The notes under the pieces were generated by a model. The model was given only the letters and a program-made list of their open reading frames with translations. It made no database searches and was not told the origin of the DNA. A DNA stretch of 21,158 bases from Candidatus Aminicenantes bacterium UBA4085 (GTDB lineage Bacteria > Acidobacteriota > Aminicenantia > Aminicenantales > UBA4085): NCBI GenBank assembly GCA_002383325.1, contig DFYJ01000055.1, forward strand, positions 13,437 through 34,594. Direction: 5' to 3'. A program made the translations under genes and the position numbers. Within the stretch, counting starts at the first letter, position 1; each line of letters starts with the position of its first letter. Positions 13,448 to 20,229 of the stretch are shown here, piece by piece.

Positions 13448-14948
13448 GTCCCTGACCCTGGAAAAGCTCGCGGCGATCGCCCGCGGCTGCGAGAAGGTCG
13501 AGATCGCCCCGACCTCGCTGGAGAAGATCAAGGCCTGCCGGGCGGTGATCGAGGAGAAGATCGCGGCCCGCGAGATCATGTACGGCGTCAACACGGGGAT
13601 CGGGGAGTTCTCCGAAGTCGTTCTGACCGACGAGCAGGTCAAGGACTTCCAGAAGTACCTCATCTACAACCACGCCGCCGGCATCGGCCGCCCGGCCCCG
13701 ATCGATCACGTCCGGGCGGCCATGGCCGGCCGGATCAACGTCCACGCCAAGGGCCGCTCCGGCTGCCGCCCCGAGATCCCGCTGACGCTGGCCGCCATGC
13801 TCAACGCCGGGGTGACGCCCGTCGTCTGCAGCAAAGGCTCGGTCGGAGCCTGCGGCGACTTGGCCCCCATGGCCCAGATCGCGCTTCTGCTGATGGGCGA
13901 GGGCGAGGCCTTCTACGCAGGGGAGCGGCTGCCGGGACAGGCGGCGATGGAGCGGGCCGGGATTCCGGTCCCCGGCCTGCAGGCCCGCGACGGCCTGGCC
14001 GCCATCAACGGCTCCAACCTGCTGACCGCCATCAGCGCCCTGGCCCTCCACGACATCGACCGCTGGCTGCGGCAGGCCGAGATCACCTGCGCCATGTCGC
14101 TGGAGGCCCTGGTCGCCAACCTCAAGCCCTATGACATCCGCCTCCATGAGGAGCGCGGCTTCGCCGGCGCCATGCGCTCGGCCCGCTCGATCATGAAGTG
14201 CCTCGCCGGCGGCGACCTGGCCACCGGCAAGATGAAGACCAAAGTCCAAGACGCCTACTCCATGCGCTCGACCCCGCAGGTCATCGGCGCCGCGCACGAC
14301 GCCGTGGCCTACGCCCGCAAGCAGGTCGAGATCGAGCTCAACGCCGTCGGCGACAACCCCATCTTCCTGGCCGAATCCAAGACCACCCTGACCGGAGCCA
14401 ACTTCCAGGGCACGCCCGTAGCCCTGCCGATGGACATGATCGGGGCGGCCGTGACCATGGTCTGCGTCCTGTCCGAGAGGCGGCTCAACCGGCTGACCAC
14501 CCCCGCCCTCAGCGGCGGCCTGCCGGCCTTCCTGACCGCGGGCGCGGGCATGTTCTCCGGTCTGATGCTGAGCCAGTACACGGCCGACCACCTGATCGTC
14601 GAGCAGCGCATCCTCTCGGCGCCCGCCTCGATCCAGTCCATCCCAGCGGCGGCCGACCAGGAGGATTTCGTCTCCATGGGCATGAATACCGCCCTCAAGA
14701 CCGTCCAGATCCTGGATAACGCCTACGGCGTGTTGGGCATTGAGATGATGGCCGCCGCCCAGGCCATGGACTTCCGATCCTTCGCCTTCGGCCTGGGCAC
14801 CGGGACGGCCCGGGCCGTCGTCCGCCGGTATGTCGACCATCTCGACATCGACCGGCCGCTCCACATCGATCACAACGCCATGAAGGCCCTGATTCGGACG
14901 GGCGAGGTCCTGGACGAGGTCGAGAAGGCGGTCGGCCCGTTGGGCTGA
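13425..14948 (+). CDS. MIO-type aromatic amino acid lyase (histidine ammonia-lyase-like), Ala-Cys-Gly variant
   Basis: This 507-residue protein belongs to the HAL/PAL/TAL and aminomutase family, which uses a 4-methylidene-imidazolone cofactor made from an internal Ala-Ser-Gly. Family landmarks are in place: Y53 (MYGVNTGIG), H83 (YNHAAG), N195 (INGSN), Y278 and R281 (QDAYSMR), and E413 (DQEDFVSMG). The cofactor tripeptide reads A142-C143-G144 (GSVGACGDLAP), cysteine replacing serine (codon TGC at 13851-13853). QDAYSMR replaces the usual QDxYSLR with Pro changed to Ala, and RSTPQ replaces RCQPQ, so it is not a standard HutH. No other hut genes are adjacent. It could deaminate His, Tyr or Phe, or be an aminomutase. 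ATG at 13425 has AAGGAGG at 13412-13418. An in-frame ATG at 13395 is rejected because it lies upstream of that site. Confidence 0.9.
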   Translation: MAITLDGRSLTLEKLAAIARGCEKVEIAPTSLEKIKACRAVIEEKIAAREIMYGVNTGIGEFSEVVLTDEQVKDFQKYLIYNHAAGIGRPAPIDHVRAAMAGRINVHAKGRSGCRPEIPLTLAAMLNAGVTPVVCSKGSVGACGDLAPMAQIALLLMGEGEAFYAGERLPGQAAMERAGIPVPGLQARDGLAAINGSNLLTAISALALHDIDRWLRQAEITCAMSLEALVANLKPYDIRLHEERGFAGAMRSARSIMKCLAGGDLATGKMKTKVQDAYSMRSTPQVIGAAHDAVAYARKQVEIELNAVGDNPIFLAESKTTLTGANFQGTPVALPMDMIGAAVTMVCVLSERRLNRLTTPALSGGLPAFLTAGAGMFSGLMLSQYTADHLIVEQRILSAPASIQSIPAAADQEDFVSMGMNTALKTVQILDNAYGVLGIEMMAAAQAMDFRSFAFGLGTGTARAVVRRYVDHLDIDRPLHIDHNAMKALIRTGEVLDEVEKAVGPLG

Positions 14949-14969
14949 GGAAAAACGACTGGACATTTC

Positions 14970-15000
14970 CGCCTTCATCCGTTAAGGTTGAGAAGGCGGA
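14970..15000. repeat. Inverted repeat between lyase and MscS genes
   Basis: CCGCCTT (14970-14976) pairs perfectly with AAGGCGG (14994-15000) across a 17-base loop that can pair a little further. It lies 21 bp after the lyase stop. No T-run follows on the plus strand, so it is at most a weak terminator or a structured leader for the MscS gene. Confidence 0.4.
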
Positions 15001-15033
15001 GGCGATCGCTTCCGTCGGGAGTTCCCCAGCAAA

Positions 15034-16056
15034 ATGACTTTGGACATCGTCGTCGCCTCGTTTTTCCGCCACGCCCTCCCCTTGGGCCTCGCGGCCGGAT
15101 CGCTGCTGCTGGGGCTGCTTCTGCAAAGGCTGATCTGCCGCCGTCTGCATCGGATTTCCCTCGCCGAGGGCGCGGGCTGGAGCGATGTCCTGGTGCGCTC
15201 CCTGCGAGGGGTGGTCGTGATCTGGGTGGCCTTGGCCGGCATCGCCGCCGCGATCCGGGTCGCGGCCGTTCCGGCGGCCCTCTTCCTGCCGCTGGAAAGG
15301 GCGGTCATTGTGGCCGCCATCCTGTCCGTCACGGTCTTCGTCGCCAGGGCCGCCTCCGGCCTGACCGAGATCTACCTGACCAAGGCTGCCGGCATCCCCT
15401 CGACCATCTTCCGCAACCTGGCGGTGATCGTCGTTGTCATCGTCGGCTTTCTTGTCGTCCTGGACGAGATCGGCATCCCCATCGCCCCGATCATCACCGC
15501 CCTCGGCATCGGCGGGCTGGCCTTCGCCCTGGCCTTGCAGGACTCGCTGGCCAACCTCTTCGCCGGCTTGAACATCCTGATGTCCAAGAACATCCGGCGG
15601 GGCGACTACATCCGGCTGGCTTCGGGGGAAGAAGGGACGGTCAACGACATCACCTGGCGCAGCACCACATTGCGGGCGCTCGAGAACCACCTTGTCATCA
15701 TCCCGAACAAGAAGTTGGCCGAGAGCATCCTGGCCAACTACAACCTGCCGGAGAAGTTCCAAGCTCTCCTGGTCGAGGTCAAGATCGGCTACGGCGCCGA
15801 TCTCGAGCGAGCCGAGCGAGCGCTGGTTGAGGAGGCCCGAGTCGTCCTCCGCCAGACGGCGGGCGGCGTATCCGACTTCGAGCCGTTCGTCCGCTTTAAC
15901 GACCTTCGTGACTTCAACGTCGGGGCGACCGTCATCCTTCGTGTCGCTTCGTTCGTCGACCAATACCGCGTCCGCCACGAATACATCAAGCGGGTCAGGA
16001 CGCGCTTCCGGGCCGAGGGGATTGAAGATCCGTTTCCGGTCATCGTTCGCCGTTAG
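15034..16056 (+). CDS. MscS-family mechanosensitive ion channel
   Basis: This is a small-conductance mechanosensitive channel of the inner membrane, 340 residues, which would release solutes when turgor rises. Hydrophobic segments lie at about residues 11-32, 58-80, 86-107, 127-147 and 150-183. The last is the pore helix, with the Gly/Ala packing pattern ALGIGGLAFALALQDSLANLFAGLNI. The beta domain follows (NIRRGDYIRLASGEEGTVNDITWRSTTLRALENHLVIIPN), then the cytoplasmic alpha/beta domain with NYNLPEKF and the C-terminal part ending VIVRR. With five segments rather than three, it is closer to YnaI/MscM-type channels than to minimal MscS. A purine-rich GGGAG lies about 12 bases before the ATG. 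The gene ends 60 bp before the trehalose operon on the same strand, which suggests a shared osmotic role and possibly a shared transcript. Confidence 0.92.
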   Translation: MTLDIVVASFFRHALPLGLAAGSLLLGLLLQRLICRRLHRISLAEGAGWSDVLVRSLRGVVVIWVALAGIAAAIRVAAVPAALFLPLERAVIVAAILSVTVFVARAASGLTEIYLTKAAGIPSTIFRNLAVIVVVIVGFLVVLDEIGIPIAPIITALGIGGLAFALALQDSLANLFAGLNILMSKNIRRGDYIRLASGEEGTVNDITWRSTTLRALENHLVIIPNKKLAESILANYNLPEKFQALLVEVKIGYGADLERAERALVEEARVVLRQTAGGVSDFEPFVRFNDLRDFNVGATVILRVASFVDQYRVRHEYIKRVRTRFRAEGIEDPFPVIVRR

Positions 16057-16116
16057 CTCTCGTCCTCCGGCCATGGGACCGAATCACCATCTCCCCAAAG
16101 GGGGAAAGGAGGCCGC

Positions 16117-17586
16117 ATGATCTGGACGCCCCAAATGCTCAAGGGCCTCGTGCAAGAGAAAGTCGGCCGCCACAAGTTCATCATCGTTTCCAATCGCGAG
16201 CCCTATATCCACGTCTACGGCGATAACGGCATCCGCTGCATACGACCGGCCAGCGGCATGACGGTCGCCCTGGATCCCGTCATGGCCGCGGCGGGCGGGA
16301 CCTGGATCGCAGCCGGTTCGGGCGAGGCCGACCGCGATGTCGTCGACGAGAACAATCGCATCCGGGTTCCGCCCGAATCCCCTCGCTACACTCTGCGCCG
16401 GGTCTGGCTGACCCGCGAAGAGGAGGACGCCTATTATTATGGCTACTCGAACGAAGGGCTATGGCCTCTTTGTCATATCGTGCACGTCCGCCCGGAATTC
16501 CGTCCGCGGGATTGGGCCATCTACCAAGACGTCAACCGGAAATTCGCCGACATCGTCTGCGAGGAGCTGGACGGCGACGAAGGCTTCGTTTTCATCCAGG
16601 ATTACCATTTCGCCCTGCTGCCCAAGCTGATCAAAGAGCGGCGGCCGAACGTCGTGGTGGGCCACTTCTGGCACATCCCCTGGCCTAACGCCGAGACCTT
16701 TCGCGTATGCCCGCAGGCCGAGGACATCCTTTGGGGGCTCCTGGGCAACGATATCATCGGTTTTCACACGCGTTATCATTGCCTTAATTTCCTGGACTCG
16801 GTCGACCGGTTTCTGGAAGTCCGGGTCGACCGCGAACGCCGCTCGGTCTTCAAGGATGGCCGCGAAACTCTGGTCCGGCCGTTCCCCATCAGCATCGACG
16901 CCGAGGGCATCGAACGCCTGGCCGAAAGCTCGGATATTCGCCTCGCCGGAATCCGGCTCAAGCAGGATTACCGGTTCCGGAACAAGATTCTTGCCGTCGG
17001 GGTGGAGCGCCTCGACTATACCAAGGGCATTCTGGAGCGATTCCAGGCCATCGACCGTTTTCTGGAGAAAAATCCCGAATATCGAGGCCGCTTTGTTTTC
17101 CTCCAGCTCGGCCCCTTGTCGCGCATCCACATTCCCCAATATCAAGCCTACAATGACGCCGTCTACCGGGCCATGATCGCCATTAACGAGCGCTGGCGGG
17201 ACAAGGATTGGCTGCCGATCATCATGCAAAAATCCCATCTTAACCCGACCGAAGTCGTCGCCTATCTAAGGGTCGCCGATATCTGCATCGTCAGCTCGGT
17301 CCACGACGGGATGAATTTGGTGGCCAAGGAGTTCGCGGCCGCCCGGGCCGACGAAGACGGCGTCCTCATCCTCAGCAAGTTCACGGGCTCGGCCCGCGAG
17401 CTCGAAGCCGCCCTGATCATCCACCCCTATGACACGGAACGGTTCGCCGACGTCATCCACCAGGCGGTGACCATGGAGCCGGAGGAGCGGAAGCAACGCA
17501 TGCGGAAGATGAGGCATGCCGTCCAGAATAACAACGTCTTTCGCTGGGCAGGCAAGATCGTCAGCGAAATGAGAAAGCTGGTCTGA
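16117..17586 (+). CDS. otsA: GT20 family synthase, trehalose-6-phosphate synthase-like
   Basis: OtsA-type enzymes join glucose from UDP-glucose to glucose-6-phosphate. This protein has 489 residues, normal for OtsA. Recognised elements are SNREP (R27), W63, QDYH (D162), HFWHIPWP (183-190), VERLDYTKG (R298, K303) and SVHDGMNLVAKEFAA (D397, E405), which correspond to sugar- and UDP-binding residues of E. coli OtsA. The N-terminal glycine loop, usually GGL, reads SGM (46-48). This occurs in a divergent GT20 branch, so the acceptor or donor may differ; other GT20 members make glucosylglycerol-phosphate. AAAGGAGG at 16105-16112 fixes the start. It is the first of four tightly spaced genes; the next begins two bases after its stop. 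The presence of OtsB in the operon supports a phosphorylated disaccharide product. Confidence 0.9.
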   Translation: MIWTPQMLKGLVQEKVGRHKFIIVSNREPYIHVYGDNGIRCIRPASGMTVALDPVMAAAGGTWIAAGSGEADRDVVDENNRIRVPPESPRYTLRRVWLTREEEDAYYYGYSNEGLWPLCHIVHVRPEFRPRDWAIYQDVNRKFADIVCEELDGDEGFVFIQDYHFALLPKLIKERRPNVVVGHFWHIPWPNAETFRVCPQAEDILWGLLGNDIIGFHTRYHCLNFLDSVDRFLEVRVDRERRSVFKDGRETLVRPFPISIDAEGIERLAESSDIRLAGIRLKQDYRFRNKILAVGVERLDYTKGILERFQAIDRFLEKNPEYRGRFVFLQLGPLSRIHIPQYQAYNDAVYRAMIAINERWRDKDWLPIIMQKSHLNPTEVVAYLRVADICIVSSVHDGMNLVAKEFAAARADEDGVLILSKFTGSARELEAALIIHPYDTERFADVIHQAVTMEPEERKQRMRKMRHAVQNNNVFRWAGKIVSEMRKLV

Positions 17587-17588
17587 CC

Positions 17589-18236
17589 ATGAGCACAACG
17601 CCCCAAACGGCATTCCTTTTCTACGTCCCCCTTTGGCTCACGGAGATCGTGGGCCGCCGGGCCCGCAGCCTGACCGATCTGCGGGAGGGGATTCTACGGG
17701 TCCCGGAAGCGTCGATTTATTACCATACCCACCGCTTCCTGCAGCAACGGCTCCGGCTTTCGCCCGAGCCGCCCAACGACTTCGCCCATTGGGCCGGCCG
17801 GGCCCTCGGCCGGGCCGACATCAGCGAAGCCCTGGCCAGCATCGATATGATCCGCTACCGGACAGTGGCCGAAATCCGGGGGCGCCTGGCCGCGGTCCTG
17901 GAGGCCTCCCTGGAGGCCGACAACGGCCGCAAACCGCCCTGCCCGGACGGCCTGGAGTTCCACTTCCTGTCGGCCCGGGTCTTCCTCTCTCCAACATCGC
18001 ATCAGGCGTCCGACTTGGCCGGCTTTTCCCGGTGTCTGGCCGAGGCGCCGGCCGAATCTCTGACTTTCCATATGTTCGGGCCGCGCCTCGGCCGGGGAGG
18101 GGCGGCCATGAGCTACGCCCCCTGGCTGCGGACGATCGGGCGCGGCGACATGGCCGACGCCGTCGACCATCTCGACCCCTACACCTTGACCGTCGAAGGC
18201 CTGCGCCGACGGCTCCTCGGCCTGGTGAACGCATGA
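17589..18236 (+). CDS. DUF5752-like protein of unknown function in trehalose operon
   Basis: This 215-residue soluble protein resembles, from memory, a small conserved family (DUF5752) found near trehalose or other glycosyltransferase genes. The N-terminal half has the recognisable run SLTDLREGILRVPEASIYYHTHRFLQQ, then PEPPNDFAHWAGRALGRADISEALASID, containing a possible His/Tyr cluster (YYHTHRF). The C-terminal half contains FHFLSARVFLSPTSHQASDLAGFSRCL and a final helix ending LRRRLLGLVNA. There is no nucleotide-binding loop, zinc motif, signal peptide or membrane segment. It begins two bases after otsA and its stop overlaps the next gene's start as ATGA. Its role must therefore be tied to trehalose synthesis, perhaps as a regulatory or scaffold partner of the two synthases; that is inference. 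The family name should be treated as probable, not certain. Confidence 0.75.
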   Translation: MSTTPQTAFLFYVPLWLTEIVGRRARSLTDLREGILRVPEASIYYHTHRFLQQRLRLSPEPPNDFAHWAGRALGRADISEALASIDMIRYRTVAEIRGRLAAVLEASLEADNGRKPPCPDGLEFHFLSARVFLSPTSHQASDLAGFSRCLAEAPAESLTFHMFGPRLGRGGAAMSYAPWLRTIGRGDMADAVDHLDPYTLTVEGLRRRLLGLVNA

Positions 18237-19456
18237 GCCGCCTCGACGAATACGCCGCCATCGTCGGCCCCGAGCGCATCGACGAGCTGGTCCGCATCGG
18301 CCGGCTCCTGCGGGGCCGGGTCATCCAGAACATCAATTCCACCGCGGTCGGCGGCGGGGTCGCGGAGATCCTGACCCGGATGATCCCCCTGCTCAGGGAC
18401 CTCGGGGTGGAGGCCCGCTGGGACGTCATTCGCGGCAACGAGCGGTTCTTCGCCATCACCAAGGCCATGCACAACGGGCTGCACGGCGTCCCGGTCTCGT
18501 TCAGCTCCGAGGACAAGGCGTATTTCCGGGAGGTCAATCGAGGCAACCTGGACGTCGTCTCTCCGCTGGGCGATATCGTCTTCATCCACGACCCCCAGCC
18601 CATCGGTCTGGTCGAACGCCGCAACGGCGCGGGCGGCTCACGCTGGATTTGGCGGTGCCACATCGATTTCACCCGGCCCCAACCCGACATCTGGCGTTTC
18701 CTCCGCCGCTACATCAAGGCCTACGACGCAGCCGTCTTCTCGGCTCCCGCGTTCGCCCGGCCTCTGCCCATCCGCCAGGTCCTCATCTCCCCTTCCATCG
18801 ATCCCTTGAGCGACAAGAACCGGGACCTGACCGAGGCGGAAGTGGACGGGATTTGCAACCGATTCGGCCTCGACCGCAAGCGCCCGATCGTCACCCAGGT
18901 CTCGCGCTTCGATTTCTTGAAGGATCCGCTCGGCGTCGTTAAAGCCTATAAGATGGTCAAGCCCCACATCGACTGCCAGCTCGTCCTGGCCGGCGGAGGA
19001 GCGACCGACGATCCGGAAGCCCAGAAAGTGCTGGATGACGTCCGGACCGAGGCCGCCGGCGACCCGGATATCTTCGTCCTCTTCCTGCCCCCGGCCAGCG
19101 ATCTGGCCATCAACGCCCTCCAAAGAGCCTCGGACGTCGTCCTCCAAAAATCCCTGCGCGAAGGCTTCGGGTTGACCGTGGCTGAGGCCCTCTGGAAGTC
19201 CAGGCCGGTCATCGCCGGAGCCGTGGGGGGAATTCCCCTCCAGATCACGCATAAGTTCTCCGGCATCCTGAGCCATTCCATCGAGGGGACGGCCTTCTGG
19301 ATCAAGCAGCTGCTACAGGAGCCGGACTATGCGGCCGCGCTCGGCCGCAACGGCCGCGAGCACATCCGGCGGAACTTCCTCATCACCCGCCATATCAAGG
19401 AGTACCTGCTGTTGTTCCTGTCCCTCGACCGGCCCGACGAGGTCGTCGACCTGTGA
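18233..19456 (+). CDS. treT: Trehalose synthase TreT-like glycosyltransferase (GT4)
   Basis: TreT makes trehalose in one step from NDP-glucose and glucose, reversibly. This protein has 407 residues, matching the archaeal enzyme length. The N-terminal domain carries the TreT signature VIQNINSTAVGGGVAEIL (30-47), then ARWDVIRGNERFF and AMHNGLHG. The middle contains IHDPQPIGL and WRCHIDFTRPQPDIW. The C-terminal GT-B domain has SRFDFLKDPLGVVKAY (R225, K230), VLAGGG and the donor-site motif KSLREGFGLTVAEALW (E310, E318). The ATG overlaps the stop of the DUF5752-like gene, and its own stop overlaps the GTG of otsB as GTGA. The gene therefore sits inside an OtsA/OtsB operon and provides a second, phosphate-free route to the same sugar. 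A trehalose phosphorylase-like activity cannot be excluded from sequence. Confidence 0.87.
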   Translation: MSRLDEYAAIVGPERIDELVRIGRLLRGRVIQNINSTAVGGGVAEILTRMIPLLRDLGVEARWDVIRGNERFFAITKAMHNGLHGVPVSFSSEDKAYFREVNRGNLDVVSPLGDIVFIHDPQPIGLVERRNGAGGSRWIWRCHIDFTRPQPDIWRFLRRYIKAYDAAVFSAPAFARPLPIRQVLISPSIDPLSDKNRDLTEAEVDGICNRFGLDRKRPIVTQVSRFDFLKDPLGVVKAYKMVKPHIDCQLVLAGGGATDDPEAQKVLDDVRTEAAGDPDIFVLFLPPASDLAINALQRASDVVLQKSLREGFGLTVAEALWKSRPVIAGAVGGIPLQITHKFSGILSHSIEGTAFWIKQLLQEPDYAAALGRNGREHIRRNFLITRHIKEYLLLFLSLDRPDEVVDL

Positions 19457-20217
19457 GGCCCTTCTTGGAGGCCGCCCTGGGGGCTGAGAAGCCGGCTCTC
19501 TTCCTGGACTTCGACGGGACGCTGGTGCCGATCGCCCCGCGGCCGGAGTCCGTGCGGATGACGGCCGGCCGCCGGGAAGCGCTTCGCAGGCTGGCCGCCG
19601 TGATCCCAGTTGCTGTCGTGTCCGGCCGGCCGCTGACCGAGCTGGACAGTCTTGTGGGAGCCCGCGGACTGGCCCTGGCCGGCAACCACGGCCTGGAGAT
19701 CCGGACTCGGTCCGGGCTCTGGGTTCATCCCGGAGCGGCGAAGATGCGCCCCCGCCTGGAGAGGGCCCTGGCCCGGGCCGCCCCGGCCCTGGCCTCCATC
19801 CCCGGCTTCTTTATCGAGGACAAGGGCCTGACGGCGAGCCTCCACTTCCGCCTCGCCCGGCCCGGCTCAAGGGCCCGCATCGCCCGCTTGGCGGCCGAAG
19901 CCGTCGCCGGCCTGGAACGCCGGCTGGACATCCGAACCGGAAAGAAGGTCATCGAGATCCGGCCGCGCGTCAATTGGGATAAGGGCCGGGCCGTGCGCAG
20001 GATTCAGGCCGGGCTGACCGCCGGCTCCACGCCGATCTACATCGGGGACGACCGGACGGACGAGGACGCTTTCCGGGCCCTGGCCGGTCGGGGACTGACG
20101 GCCCGCGTCGGCGGATGCGGCCCCACCACGGCCGGCTTCCGGCTGGCCGGCGTGGGGGAGGTCTGGAGCGTCATCCGGGCTTTGCTCCGGAAGCACGCCG
20201 GGACCGGCCGCCGCTGA
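19453..20217 (+). CDS. otsB: Trehalose-6-phosphate phosphatase
   Basis: This HAD-superfamily phosphatase, 254 residues, would remove phosphate from trehalose-6-phosphate to give free trehalose. HAD motifs are complete: motif I LFLDFDGTLVP (nucleophile D19, acid/base D21), motif II VVSGRP (S57), the lysine region NWDKGRAV (K177), and motif IV IYIGDDRTDEDAF (D199, D200, D203). The cap domain between motifs II and III has the OtsB pattern LAGNHGLEIRT and KGLTASLHFR. The start is a GTG overlapping the treT stop as GTGA; a GAGG lies about ten bases upstream, and no other in-frame start precedes motif I. It is the last gene of the operon and converges with the ClC gene, whose stop lies 12 bp away, with no obvious terminator between them. 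Confidence 0.92.
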   Translation: MRPFLEAALGAEKPALFLDFDGTLVPIAPRPESVRMTAGRREALRRLAAVIPVAVVSGRPLTELDSLVGARGLALAGNHGLEIRTRSGLWVHPGAAKMRPRLERALARAAPALASIPGFFIEDKGLTASLHFRLARPGSRARIARLAAEAVAGLERRLDIRTGKKVIEIRPRVNWDKGRAVRRIQAGLTAGSTPIYIGDDRTDEDAFRALAGRGLTARVGGCGPTTAGFRLAGVGEVWSVIRALLRKHAGTGRR

Positions 20218-20229
20218 TTCGCCCCCGGA

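Noticed and set aside
13410..14978. A 522-codon minus-strand open frame antisense to the lyase gene
   Set aside because: Repetitive Gly/Asp/Val/Gln composition with no motifs, opposite a gene with a complete MIO-lyase signature.
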